From Bugula neritina (Eukaryota; Bryozoa; Gymnolaemata; Cheilostomatida; Bugulidae): DNA of 64,000 nt. This document shows, piece by piece, positions 25,601 to 42,700 of this stretch (its first letter is position 1; each line of letters starts with the position of its first letter). A model generated the notes under the pieces. It was not told the origin of the DNA. It ran no database searches and saw only the letters and a list, made by a program, of their open reading frames with translations. Both the position numbers and the translations under genes were made by a program. The stretch is from assembly GCA_964035545.1 (NCBI GenBank), contig OZ037765.1:23376004-23440003 (forward strand), written 5' to 3'.

Positions 25601-28600
25601 TATCAGCTCACCAGAGCTCTATTTAAAGCTTCATTCTCGTCACTGGTACGCTGCAAAATGTCCGTTGTTTCTTGAAGGACATGAGTATGGTCCTCAGTCT
25701 TTCTTGTCAAGTCTTCCTGAAGTGCGCTGACTTCCTGCCTACTCGCATCGAGTGTTGTCTGCACTTCGCCCAGTTGCTGATCTGCAGATGCCAAGCTTTC
25801 TGTGAGAGAAGCTTTCTCCTTGGTTAGATCAGCATTAGTATTGCCTAAGCTCTGTTAAATGAACCATAAAAATATATAAGATATAAGTACAAAAAAGTTA
25901 AACTCATGTCTCACTAATCACTAAATCTTAATTATCTGCTGTTATTATGGGTAGTTTATATTTAGAATTAAAAAAAACTATAGAAGTACATATAGTTCAA
26001 AAGGTGCAGTGTGGAGTGAACCCTTAGCGCGTTCTAAATCGAGCATTCCATTTTTAAGGTTGGTCTAGTAGCACAAAGTATAAGGGCACTACACAAAATA
26101 AATTTTAAAAAGTGAAATGATTCATCAAGAAATTCATCATAAGTCAACATACTAACTTTTAGTTCACTCTGGAGGTTTTCAATATCGGCCTTGAATTTGC
26201 TAATTTCGGTTTGCTTTGTCTAAAGAAATAAAATAAATACAACAATATAACATATAACACACATACACACACATGTATAATATATATAATATATATAGCG
26301 TCATAATATTATAGCCCTAGCAGTGTGTCATAGGCATACACAGTTACCTCCTCGGCCAACTTGGCAGCTGATTGCATCAAATCAATTTGTTCTAATAAAG
26401 AGCTCTGCAAGTTCTCGCTCTCTTTGACCTAAAGTAAAGAACACTGGGTTAATAAAGCCCAAATAATCTGGAAATAATGCTACCAACATATTAAAGTGAT
26501 ATTACTGACTTTACAGTCAAGTCAAGCACCTTAGCTTCCATTTGCTGTTGTAGTTGGAGGAGGGTTGCATCCCTCTCGGAAACAAGTTTTCTAGAATCTT
26601 CTAACTCTCTAAAAGTGCCATTGAGCTGTGAAAGCTGATTGTTGGATTGTCCCTGCAGTTTTTCTGTTTCTTTTCCCAACATCACCTTTTCTTCCTCTAA
26701 GTTTCTAGCCTACAATAATGCACATAATATATTATTATAAAGCAAGAAAACATGAGTAATAAATTACATACAACATGTACCTAATAACTTGAATGCTCAT
26801 ATAATAAAGCAGAGTTATCTGCTCGTACCTAGTTCACAAAACTTAACCATCTAACAAACTTACATGTAAACATATTGATAATCTTTTATAGTATTTGACA
26901 AATATATTTTTAAGATACTAAATACCAAGTAATTATCCTGGGTTTATCTTCTATAACACACACAACTAAATCAAGTAGCTATCAATTCAACATTTCAATT
27001 TTTTTCAATAGAACTCAAAAAAAGACTCTAACATTGATTGATTGTAAGAGCATCTTAGCGTGAGCATTGCATGCTACCTACCACTAACTGCAGATCATTG
27101 TTTTCAGACTGTAACTGTGTATTATCAGCCACAGACTTAGAAAGCTGCTCCTTTACTGCTAGCAGCTGCTCGTTCAGCACAGCAGAATCATCTTGCAGCT
27201 GGGCAAGTGCAGACAACTTCTCTTGTAGCAATTCTTCAGAAGCCTTGAGATCTGACTCTAAGCCATTACACCTCTCCAACCAGCTTGCCTTGCTTCGCCC
27301 GTGTTCCTCAGTCTAAAATTAACAAATATTTATAGTTGAATACTTTCATTACAAAAGTCTAACACAATTTCCAGGAAAATAATATTCAATGATATTAAAA
27401 CCATCAGTCAAGCTTACAGCTTTCAAACTAAAACGAAACTCAAAGCAGGGTGCAGATTAATAGTAACATCTTACAAATGTTGACCACAATTCAAGCGCTT
27501 ATTTTATACACAAATTGACATACAACCCAAACTTCTAAACCATAAACTGCTCAACACTTAATCCTGCCTACACAAACACATGCTAGATATCGAGCATATT
27601 TATTTCAGACTCTTGTTGAACGAATATTAAATTCAACTGCAATAACCTCAGAAAGCAGAGATTGTTGGACAGTCACAAGCTCTGCCGTCTTCAACTCAGC
27701 CATGGCAGACATTTTAGTAAGTTGTTCCTTTAGACTGGAGACCTCATCACTTTTATCTGACAACTCCTCACTCATCTTCTTGTTGGTTTCCATAAGTTTG
27801 GAAACTTCAGAGCCTTTTTCTTCTAACTAAACAACAGAATGTTAAAACATAATTTATATTGCTATAATTTACTGTATCAAACAATGAACAATAACTGTGC
27901 CTTTCACAGGCTCACAATATAACACGCAAAAATATTGTGAAACGTTTACTACAAAACACTGTCGAGTATTTCTATACTAACTTGAGAGGAAAGCTGAGTT
28001 TTAGATTCATTTAAAGCTTGCAAATCCTGTATGTGTTGGGAGAGTTGAGTTTGAAGAGATGACAACTCTTGAGCTTGGTCATCAGCTTTCATAGAGGATT
28101 GAGTTAGTTCTGCTTGTTTGGCAGCAATGTCAGCATGCAGGCTGCGAATTGTATCTTCTTTCAACAATAAACTGGAATGCAACTGACTAACTGCTTCTTT
28201 GTGCTCATCACTCTATAAAATATACACTTTGTAAAAAGATATGTGTTAAATATGACTAAACATTCACAGCATAGCATTAAATATGACTACTAGAGTATAA
28301 AGTATAATGAAACAAATATTTATACAAAATATTTTAACTTTATGCAGTCAAGAAAAAGTCATCTTTTTATTTCATTCATTTTAAAACACATATTGGGAGA
28401 GATATTACTTGCGCTTCAAAGTAAATCTATAGACCTAAAACCAAGGTACTGCATTATTGTAGGCCGCAGTTTACTTTACTTATTATACAATATTTACTGA
28501 CATTAAAAGTAGGATCCTTGGCAATATTGACTGAGTTAACATACATAAACTTTACTAGTCACTATATACTGCATGTACTGTAACTCATTGACTTTACTAT

Positions 28601-31600
28601 ACATGAAGAAACTCTCACCAGCGCTTCAGTCTGCTTCCTATGCTCTTCCTGGAGATCTGATATTCGCGTCTCTAGCTGTGATACATTCGCACACAGTTCT
28701 TGTTTCTCTGCTGTCAACTTGGCAGTAATTTGATTAGATTCCTTGTGCAGTGCTTCCACAGCTTTCAATTTCTGGTAATTTTCTTCTTTCTCAGATATTG
28801 CCTTTTCTTCAGCATGTTTCAATTTCTCTTGTATTCTAGCCTGAAGGTAGACCATAAACAATTACTGCAATGAACAACAGAGCAATTAGAAAAGGTAGAG
28901 CACAGCACAGCCTTGCTCTAGTGCAAAGTAATGCTATTTTTCCTCAATTAAAGATAGATATAAGTAAGTTTTAGCTAAAAGCAAAAGTAATTAACTAATT
29001 GCTTCGAAAATGATGGTCAAAATAAAGACCATATTGAAGATGCTACTTAATATATCCAGATAGTTTACAAATTTTCAACGAGAACAAAAAGGTTTTATAA
29101 ACTTACATTGTCTTCTTTAAGTTGAGTGACAATTACATTAGCTCCTTCGCCTGCATCAATCTTAAAAAAATATGAGCACAATACATTAATACAAACAACA
29201 TACATGTGAGAAATGTGGCACCATCAGGTGTAAAGAAAACATTGCAGCAACTAATTATAGCCCAGAGTAGAGCACAGTTATACTAGTTTTCACCTTTTAT
29301 GTTAGTTCTCAGGCTTATTCTATACTGGCTGTTTTAATTTGGCATTCTAAATTACCAAGTTCACAGCTAAAAAACTAGTACAGCGCATGTGCGTTTAACA
29401 GTATAAAATTATAATCCGTAGCAGCCTACTTTTTGCACAAAATTTTGATGAAGCTCGTCATATTTTTTGGTAGATTCAGTTAACTCAGTTTGAATAGCAC
29501 TTAGACGACTTTCTAAGGTCTGTGTTTTGTGCTGCAGCTGTTCATTCTCGCTTAGAATTCTGTCTAAGGAAGTTGTTTTCTCTTGTATGAGAGCTTCCAT
29601 GGATTGTACCTTTGACTCCATAGCATTCTTCATCTCATTATGCATAGCAGAGGCTCTAAAGGAATAAAATACCAGTCAAACATTTACATAGATTGAGTTA
29701 ACATTAACTGTAGAGTCAAACATTTAAAACGTATAACTACAACCAAAAAAGCAAGGTTTAAACAAGTTCAAACATTAGACATTTATTAAAGAGAAAATAT
29801 GAAACAATTCTGTAGATATGAGTTTCATCCATAAAACTATTCAACCTCGCTACAGTGTCATCTTTAGCATCTAGTGACTTCTTTAATTGTGAAATCTCGC
29901 TGTCATATTTGATTGAATTCTGTTTCAAGTCAATTATTTGTTGTTCAAGGCTTCGGCACAGTTCTTCTTTTCCAGACAACTTTGCTTGCATTTCATCTGC
30001 TCGGCCGGCACTTGATTTCTGCAATGATCATAAGCAAAAAATTCATAAACTCGATCAAAAATAAAAACATAGCACTGACAAGGTGTATAAACATAAACTC
30101 TGGAATTATAAAACTATTTGCTGAGAAGCAGAATTAAAAAATCACTACTGCAACCATTAAATTAAAGAAAAATATATTTGAAAATATAATGATTAAGCAA
30201 TGGTACAGTATAAAAACAAAAAAGGACCAATCAAATTGTAATACAATAAGAAAATAAAGAACATGAATCAACTGTGAAAAGTGGTAAGTATACCAATTGC
30301 TCAAAGGCCACTTCTGTTTTCCTCAATTGTCCAGATGTCTGCTTGAATTCATCTTGTAGAGTGCTATTTCTGGTCTTTTCTTGAGCTAACTGCTCAGCAA
30401 TAAGTTTATATTTTTCTTGTTCCTTAACAAAAAATAGAATTATTTGCAATATTATACTAAATAACCAACAATGAAGAGAAATATATTTTCTTACAAACAT
30501 TACTAGTTGTGATGTTTACAAAAACTTTCAATTCATTTGTCATAAAATTGTCACATATCTACTGCTTGAAAGAAAGTTAAATGATGAACTCCTTACCGCT
30601 GCTATAGTGTTGGCAAAAGTCTTCTGCTCTTGAATGCTCAATTTCAGACTTTCCTGTACTGCTTGTACAGAGTTTTCAGCAAGTTGTAGCTTTTCATGTG
30701 TCTCAGTGTTTTCGATCTGCAGTAACTGAATCTGTGTATTTAGCCGATTTACTTCGACAGTTTGATCAGGGGCAGGATCTGGTCTAGAACAATACGAATT
30801 ACGAGTTGGCTTCTAGCTTATATATCACAGAACTGCTAGATCGCAAAATATCTGTGATTTGGAATTTAAAACTATTTATAGAAGGATCATTATAAAAGAA
30901 ACAAAATACAGAGGATAGAAACAAAGTGCATTCATTTAAGATATTTTTGTGAAGCATTGGAATCAGATATTATTAAATCAAATGACCATGTCATGTTACT
31001 ACATACTGATTAAGAGCCATCTCTTGCATTTGTCTTTGCATATTCATCAGTTCGGAACTTACTAAAATAAAGAATAACAAATAACATCATAAACAATAAA
31101 TATAAAATCAAATAGTCTATGTTTTATCAATATTTATAATACTTATAAAAACAATAGCATGCAGTGAATAAATAGCATTTTATGACGTCTAAAGTAAGCT
31201 TCTGAAAGCATAAAAGTTTTCAGAAAATTTTTTATCTGCTGCTAAATGCCAAAAAGCTGTTATTATGACCAAGTATTTATAGGCAAACAATAGGAACTCT
31301 CTAGTAATGACATATAAAGACCAAAGTAAAAATAGCTCCAGTAAATAGAAAAATTCTATTGTTTTTGAACTACAGAATTAGAAATATTATATTATAATCA
31401 TGAATCGGCTGTTCTTATACATAAATTGTTTAAAAGCTCCAAGAAAAATCTTCTAGACATTACATCACAACAGCAAGAAAATTATCATAAGAATTCGAAT
31501 ATATTTCTTGTATGGAGAAACAGAAAAATTCCTTCAAGAAAAAAATAAGTTTTACTCAGTTTAGAAAATATGTTTAAATTGAGTCCAGTATGATATGGTG

Positions 31601-33149
31601 GTGCAGTCAACCAGGTGCTCAGTAGCTTCATGGGACAACTCTGTACACAATTCTTAAACAGCAGATAATAGAAAAGCCTTCAACTGTTTTTCAAGACAAA
31701 ATTTAAACATTTAGAATAAATAATGAAGGAAAGTAATTTGAAAAATACAAATAATAGAATCGACTGTAAATATTTTAAGACTCACGCAATGTCCGGCTTT
31801 CTTCTGAAGCTGTCAACTGCATTTTAAGCAACTCAAGTTCTCGGTCAGCAGTAGCCTACAGAGTACAGACGATACAAGTGTGAGCGCCCACTCTTGTTTA
31901 TTAATAGAAATGGCCTATCAACAGGTACTAAAAATACCTTTATACTGTGCCATAGTCAAAAAATATTCAAATAAACAATGTCATTAAAATTGCCAAATTA
32001 AGAGATAATATCTGACATCTATACAATATCCACCCCTGCTATTTTTACACGCAAGTTATTAAAAGCTAGATGATGTTACATAGAATAATGTGCAACCTAC
32101 CTGGGGAATAGGCTCTGCATGAGCAGTGGTAAAATGCTGCTGTAATAACTCAGCATCACTGAATGATTGCATGCATGTTGGACACAGGAAACCCTAGAAA
32201 GAAAAGTAGCATCATAAATAGCAAAGGGGCAGATAACTCTTATATCACTTATATCACTAGCTAACAATACACCAAATCTACTGTAGGCCTATATGTAATA
32301 TTTTCTACTCATTAGCTTATGAAAAACAATCATACATAAAAAAAACATGAATGATGGTCTCTGAATTTCTTATTGATATTCGTTATTTAACCACAAATGA
32401 CTTCCAAAATAAAAATAGTAGAAAAAAGCTAACCTCAGCATCAGACTGCTTGTCTATGCTAGTAGAGTTGTTAGAATCTTTTGAAGGGGAGTAGCCGTTG
32501 GTGGCAGAATTTGACGAAGAGCTAGTAGATCCCTAAACAAATATGCACAGCAATAACATCATAAAACGGAAATATCAACTAGCAAGACCAATATTCTACT
32601 TATTACAACACTATATTAAAATACAAAGGCAATAAAAGAGCATTTGGAAAATAAAAACTCAAACATTAGAAACAAATCATATTAATTGAACCATACGAAG
32701 CTGTCAACCCAACTTTTCTTACAACATGTTTCAGGGAAAAACGTCGAAAAAGGAGTTACGTTTTGGTTAAAATTGCCTTGGCAATGCACTTTTATATAAA
32801 ACTTAAAAGAATTTTTATCAAGTGCCTTTTAGCATTCTGAAATTTAGCTGTTACTGAATGAGAACATATAATTTTAGGTTGCAAAAATCAATAAAATTGA
32901 GTGACTCATATTCAAAATTATTCAGCTCTCACAATAAATAGAAAAATAATAAAAAGCATTTTATCATAATGTGTATTACCTGCAAATAAAGACAATTTTT
33001 AAACAAAGTTATCAGCCTTATATGTTTAATATCCTGGCCTTGTTGTTTTATATTGAGCACATACTGCCTAGTGTTATAGTGACACAAGTACTTACAGATT
33101 GGGAAGCTGATGATGAATCTCTGCCAAATATCTTTATTTTCTTGAACAT
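22700..33149 (-). CDS. EEA1: Early endosome antigen 1 (EEA1): C2H2 finger, long coiled coil, FYVE domain
   Basis: Twenty-five exons keep frame: 33096-33149, 32434-32532, 32101-32193, 31786-31855, 31007-31061, 30597-30783, 30294-30422, 29846-30018, 29430-29655, 29107-29160, 28619-28840, 27982-28212, 27647-27826, 27082-27312, 26515-26709, 26348-26428, 26157-26219, 25612-25851, 24945-25076, 24632-24727, 24267-24519, 24012-24066, 23403-23511, 23118-23216, 22700-22822. The product is about 1149 residues, against 1411 in human. After a Ser-rich start comes the C2H2 finger [12 protein letters not shown]...HFTTAH (the Rab5-binding finger in EEA1), then about 950 residues of heptad coiled coil. A segment [16 protein letters not shown] matches human AGEGETAVLNQLQEKN. 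The end is [11 protein letters not shown], then [30 protein letters not shown]. The WxxD, RKHHCR and RVC elements that bind PI3P are all present. EEA1 tethers early endosomes through Rab5 and PI3P. The rod is shorter than in vertebrates. Confidence 0.95.
25178..25336. repeat. Interrupted CTG/CTA trinucleotide microsatellite in an EEA1 intron
   Basis: About 53 consecutive triplets, nearly all CTG or CTA with a few GTTs, lie between the exons at 24945-25076 and 25612-25851. In the EEA1 transcript, on the minus strand, it reads (CAG/TAG)n. The apparent poly-Leu frame on the plus strand is an artefact of the repeat. Confidence 0.95.
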
Positions 33150-35111
33150 GATGACGACTTGACTAGTAAATCATGTGAGGATTACAGTGTCAGTCATCTG
33201 ATACTAACAGAATGTCGTGAATTGAGTTTTGTTTGCAGCTTTGAATTACTGAGCAGTCTTCGTCTACAAGTGATAAATCATAAATACTTAAGGTTATCAC
33301 AAAGTCTTGAGCCATAGTATTTTTTTTCTCTGCATGACTTGCAATATTTAGCCAGATGCCTGTGTAAATTATTATAACATTGTAAAATAAAGTTCTAATA
33401 AACAAATTGAATGAAATAAAAAAATTATTCACTTTACTATTCAGGTTACATATACTGATACTAGTGGAGACCGGTATCACTTATTGACAACAATGTTAAT
33501 GTAATCACATTAGCACACCATTCAAATATAAAAAACAATATTTAATATTAAATTAGTTGTAGCTTATTACATTTTTAGAGATCTGCTTATTTTCTAGCAA
33601 CCACTATGACTATTAATGCCAGTGTGTTAGTAAGTTAGTAACCGCAGCTACATATTTCAAATGCCAAATCTTAATCAGGTAAATCAAATGGCAACACTTA
33701 TACACTTGAGGCTTACAGTTACTGCTTTGGGAGTAAAGCTCAACGTTAAACTTGATGGAAAGTTAAAATCGTTATTACTGGAATCTAAATTGCCATTATT
33801 CAAACAGCAAACACAATTAAAATTACCAGCTGCATTTACTATAGTAGAATTAGTCAAATAGTTAATTACTTTGATATGAATATCATTATATTATTATTTA
33901 TAATTATATTAACCTGAAGTTTAACTTGAAGATTTAATCTTAACTCCTTCTATACCATTACTTTATACTTTGGTCTTGATCTTATAAGTTAAATTTAAAG
34001 TCACAGACTTTGATTTCAGCATTAGCATTTTCAACTTAAAATAAAATTTATGGTCACCTTGATCTTCAGTTTAAAAAAAATTCATAGTAAAATAGAAATT
34101 AAAATAAAAATGCTTCAGCATTCAAGCTTAAGTTTGAGAATTAGTATTGTAAATAGTATTACTGTTGCTATTAGCATTACATTTACTAATAGTAATACTA
34201 AGTCTAATAGTAATACTATTAGGACTAATCAGTATCACCAATAGTAATTACAGTAATTAGATTTACTTTTAGTTTTACTTTTAAAGTAATTTATTAGACT
34301 TACTGTTACTGTTAGTGGTACTGTTAGTCATTACTCATTAGTCATTACAGATTTACTCATTAATAATTTAAATTAGTTATTACTCAGTCACATTTACACT
34401 ATGATTAGTGATTACTGCTTGGTGATCATATTCATTGACATTAGTGATTGGTCATGAGTTCATTTAAAAACGATAATTATCATTATAATTAAAATTGTAT
34501 CAAAATATCAAATTCAATCACAACGTTTTGAATGCCGATGGTGATACTGATAGTGATAATGATTCACTGATACTCATACTCATAGTCAGCTTTGCATAGA
34601 TGTGTCATAAGAATGATAGTGATAGTCATACTGATACGGATAGTCATAGTGATAAACACCAAATTTCTATACCAAGGAGAGGTCCAAAATATAAATTTAA
34701 ATCCTCCAAAGCTCACGTCAAGTTAGATATCATTACTAATATGATTATTATGATACTCATCTGTTTTATTTTTGTTTCAGTATAAAAACTAAAAGTAAAA
34801 CGTAAACTGAAATTCAGAAGCAGAGACGCACTCCCATTTACTACTTCCTGTAGAATAGCGAGTACATTTTATGACCTATTATTAGCTGAAAACATAGCAC
34901 AACAGGCTTAGACGCCGGACAGAATTCTTAGCTTAAAATGTACGTTAGTAAGACAATAATTATAGCACTATTGCAAGTTTTAGATATTCCAAATGTAAAC
35001 TGTTGTATTTTACTTTTAGTTCCATAAGACTTTGAGCCGGCATTGTCACTTACTTTGCTTTTTACTTTTTAGCTACCAAAGAGACTTCGTTCTTCAACTA
35101 TTACACCAGTC
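33150..35111. promoter_or_regulatory. Divergent intergenic region, EEA1 / DLD
   Basis: About 2 kb lie between head-to-head start codons, so this region should contain both promoters. The centre (about 33880-34640) is dominated by patterned DNA. The short ORFs at 33661-33861 and 34050-34785 follow that pattern and are not judged to be genes. Confidence 0.55.
33880..34640. repeat. Long patterned tract between EEA1 and DLD
   Basis: It includes stretches such as ACTAATAGTAATACTAAG, TTACTGTTACTGTTAGTGG and GATAGTGATAGTCATACTG. These alternate triplets (ANT, GNT, CAT) in phase for tens of bases, then drift. The pattern is close to reverse-palindromic (AGTAATACT is nearly its own complement as AGTATTACT). 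It is the longest tract of its kind in the window. Confidence 0.65.
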
Positions 35112-39285
<4,174 letters not shown>

Positions 39286-39612
39286 ATAAGAGAACTTATG
39301 AGTTGAAAGAAACGAGACCTTCTTCTTCTATCTGAAGCTTTGTTGGAGATGGTGCATAATATATAAGATGGTTTATGGCACAAGATCTGTATAGGAGATT
39401 TGAGTTTACAGACTTTGTATTTTTGTGTATTTATTAATGCTGCTGCAACTATCTAGTTGTTCAGCGTAGCAATAATATTTTCTGTTGTTTAAGGTGCATT
39501 CTATAGATCTGCACACTACTATTATTGCACTGTTTCAAAAGATGGGTCTCTTGACTTGTCATATCTTTTTTCGCTATGTGTCGTATTTTTGTGAAACCTA
39601 ATATAATGTACT

Positions 39613-39618
39613 AAATAA
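39613..39618 (+). terminator. Poly(A) signal of DLD
   Basis: AATAAA lies 328 bases after the stop codon and about 90 bases before the converging tetraspanin stop. Confidence 0.6.
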
Positions 39619-39708
39619 AACTCATAAGTTCTGTTTGCCATGGTGAAAGATATATATTATTTACAAAGAATTCCGTACAAAATTAACTCATCCTAAATAA
39701 GTTTAACA

Positions 39709-42700
39709 CTACCGCCGCCTTTTCCGCTTTTTCCGTTTTCTCTTTTTACTTCTACCTGAAGAACCTAAATAAAAAAGCAATGAAATTTTAACAACAGCAT
39801 ATTTATTGCCCCTTGGATCTAGGCAGGTTTTACTGCTAACTTATAATACAAAAACTGGAACTAAAACCACCCACTTTAAACAGTTGATAGTTAAACTTAG
39901 TCATTGCAAATTTTACCTGAATCAAAATTTTTTGAGATTTTATTCAATACTACGTTCACAAAAAATATATACCTGAAAAAATTGCTAAAAGCGGCCCTGA
40001 GTTGGGGTGGCTGGGTGCAGTAGTTCGAGGTTCTTAAAGCTGGAACTTTGAATCCCCAACTCGAGACTCCCGAACTACTACACTCAGTCACCCCAACTCA
40101 AGCTGCTTGTAGAAAATTTCATATGACTGAGAGTATAATGTAGCTTAACTTTCAGTAATTCATCCTTTGCCATTTCAAATAATAAGTAAAGCGTAGCAAA
40201 ACAATGCCCCCTATATGATTTGCAAAACTTACTATGTGTTGAATCAAACGTAGGTTGATATGCTGCATCTTCAGCTACATCCCAATATTGTGGCTCAGCG
40301 TATGTTGGGTCGTATGCACTGCTGTCATATGTACTCGATGCATTCACTCCATACACAGCTTCTTGTTCATGAGCCTGCATCAAACTCCACTCTTCTGTTG
40401 TTGGATAAGTTCCAAGTTTGAAAGCAAAGAATACAGTAACCAGCTGCAAAATATACACTCTGGTGTATGTACATTCATTAAGGCAACACATACTAGCTGC
40501 GCATGCTTACTACCATTCTAAATAGTAACATATATTCTGTTATATTACAACAGTTATTAGAAATTAATAAACATTGTCATGTTAATGTGACTATGAAACT
40601 TACCAGAACAAAGACTCCAGCTGACCCTCCACCTATCACACCATAAATATTTCTGTCATACAAAGTCTTGAATTCATTGTAACAACCCTGAAATTCTATT
40701 ACAGTGTTAGAATACTAATACTATATATGTATGTATATGTATGCTAAGATGATATTTAGCATACTTGCCATTTTTATTAGTAATATTTTACTATGTGCTA
40801 TTTAGATCTTATCAAATCATATTTTCCTCTAAAATTAATTCTATTCTATTCTACTCTAGTTAAATGCAAATGTGAAACATTAGTAGCTAAACTCTGCCAA
40901 GCATGATGTTTATTTTGTAAAACCCTTAATTTACTGCTTATGCTATAATAGTGTGCTGCATGTATGTTATCCTAAACACGATACCTGTTGTGAATTCGAC
41001 ACGTCTCCAGTATGTGGGCAGCTGTAGTCTACCAATTCCAATTTAGAAAAGTTAGAAGGGAGATAAGCTGTTTGAACTTCCTGATTGGCTGGTGAATTCT
41101 CTTTTAACACGCAACACGTTGGTGGTAAGATTTGAGAAAGGGCAATTAAGTCAATTCTGCCTACAAAATGATATGTTACTTGCAATACTAAGCAACACTA
41201 AGCTAAGAATTTTTTTATTAGTTTTGCATTCTTTTATAATTTGTGCAGTTATATTTTGACGCAAATCTTCTCATCTTCAAATTCCATCAGCTTTTAATAG
41301 AAATGAATATAATTGTATCATATATTCAATTTTCACACCTGGAGAGAATGTCGTATGATTGTTTCTGCCTGTTGCAGTCAGCAGATGAACTCTGTTGTTC
41401 AAAGTCAGCATTCTATTCGCTCTGGCTGGATCAAATCTTGATATGTTAAATACTTTTATACTTTTTTTCCATATGGCAGCTTTTGTAAAGTCATCTCCAT
41501 CATCAAATCCGCAACAGTTGAGCTATATGTTCGATATAAACTTATTAGTATAGCTTTAAGAATGGTCAACTAACAATGATGCACATATAAGTATCATTAT
41601 GTACACATTGTAGATGCAATTGAAATAAATCTTTCTATAACTCATATATTTATAGTTGATATAGTTACATATATTCAATAATTTTAATAGTTTTGTTTTT
41701 GATTATATGTATATCCATTTAGTCAGTATTGCAAATTTTGATTTTATGCTTGACCATAGTAGTTATAAAATAATTATAAGAAATTGGTAACCTAAAGCTT
41801 AACCTAAACTACATACATCATGATAAAATGTAGAATATTGAGCTAATAAACAAGCGATTTAAAATTGTATACCTTAATGTGTGTCCATTGCCACATGTAG
41901 GTAATTACTGCTCCAGGTTTGGTATCATCTTTACCTCCAGATATACCTGTGAAACCTCTTTTCAAAGAAACTCTCCCAAAGTCTTCTAATTTTTTTGTGA
42001 CCTGACATATAGAAAAATGCATGTTTGCAATACACATTTATTTCAATGTAAGACTATGCAGGATAACAATAATTTGCTAATAACATACTCTAGTAAAACT
42101 GACTCCTCATAAAAACTCATTCGAGCCCATCATGCATAGCTTTTGTTTCAGAACAAAATATTATGATGCTGAATATGCCGAAAAGGCTAAAACTAGTGGA
42201 TGGTGTAAAAAATAAATTATTAATAAAGCAGATTGTTAGATTTGGATTTTTCTTTAATTAAGAAACGTTCTTTTCAACCAATCATAATCTCATAACTGCG
42301 TATATAGTTGTCATTCCTGTGAGAATCCTTGACAGCAATCCTTGTAAGTGCATTTCACCAAGTAGTTTGCAAATATTTTGCGTGAAACATGCTTTGTTAG
42401 CTTTCAAAACAACAAAAGAGTAATTCTGACTGAACATTCTCCATGTCATTACCCATGTTGTAATAAGGTTTGGACTGTGACATGCTAGGCCAAAGCTCTA
42501 ACTATCACACCATGACTGTTTTTTCATTTCAACCATGATTCAAACTATCAAATTTTTACCAATATGATTGTGAGCATTATAATATATGGTATACATTTTA
42601 TGTCACTATTTTTAATAGAAGATTAGTAATTTCAAATGTTCATAAAATGCAAGCTATTTCCCAACTTTTTCATGTCAGAAATTGAAAATGTTAAGTTTAC

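Noticed and set aside
33661-33861. Short plus-strand ORF of 66 residues upstream of DLD
   Set aside because: It lies in the divergent intergenic region next to patterned DNA, has no recognisable motif and lacks splice connections to DLD.
34600-34785. ORF starting with Asp/Ser/His/Thr repeats
   Set aside because: The repeats reflect the GAT/AGT/CAT triplet pattern of the DNA. The same kind of frame appears in every patterned tract.
40028-40070. tRNA-like or SINE B-box in the foldback spacer
   Set aside because: The GGTTC...GAATCC bases are too far apart for a B-box, and no A-box or cloverleaf is evident.
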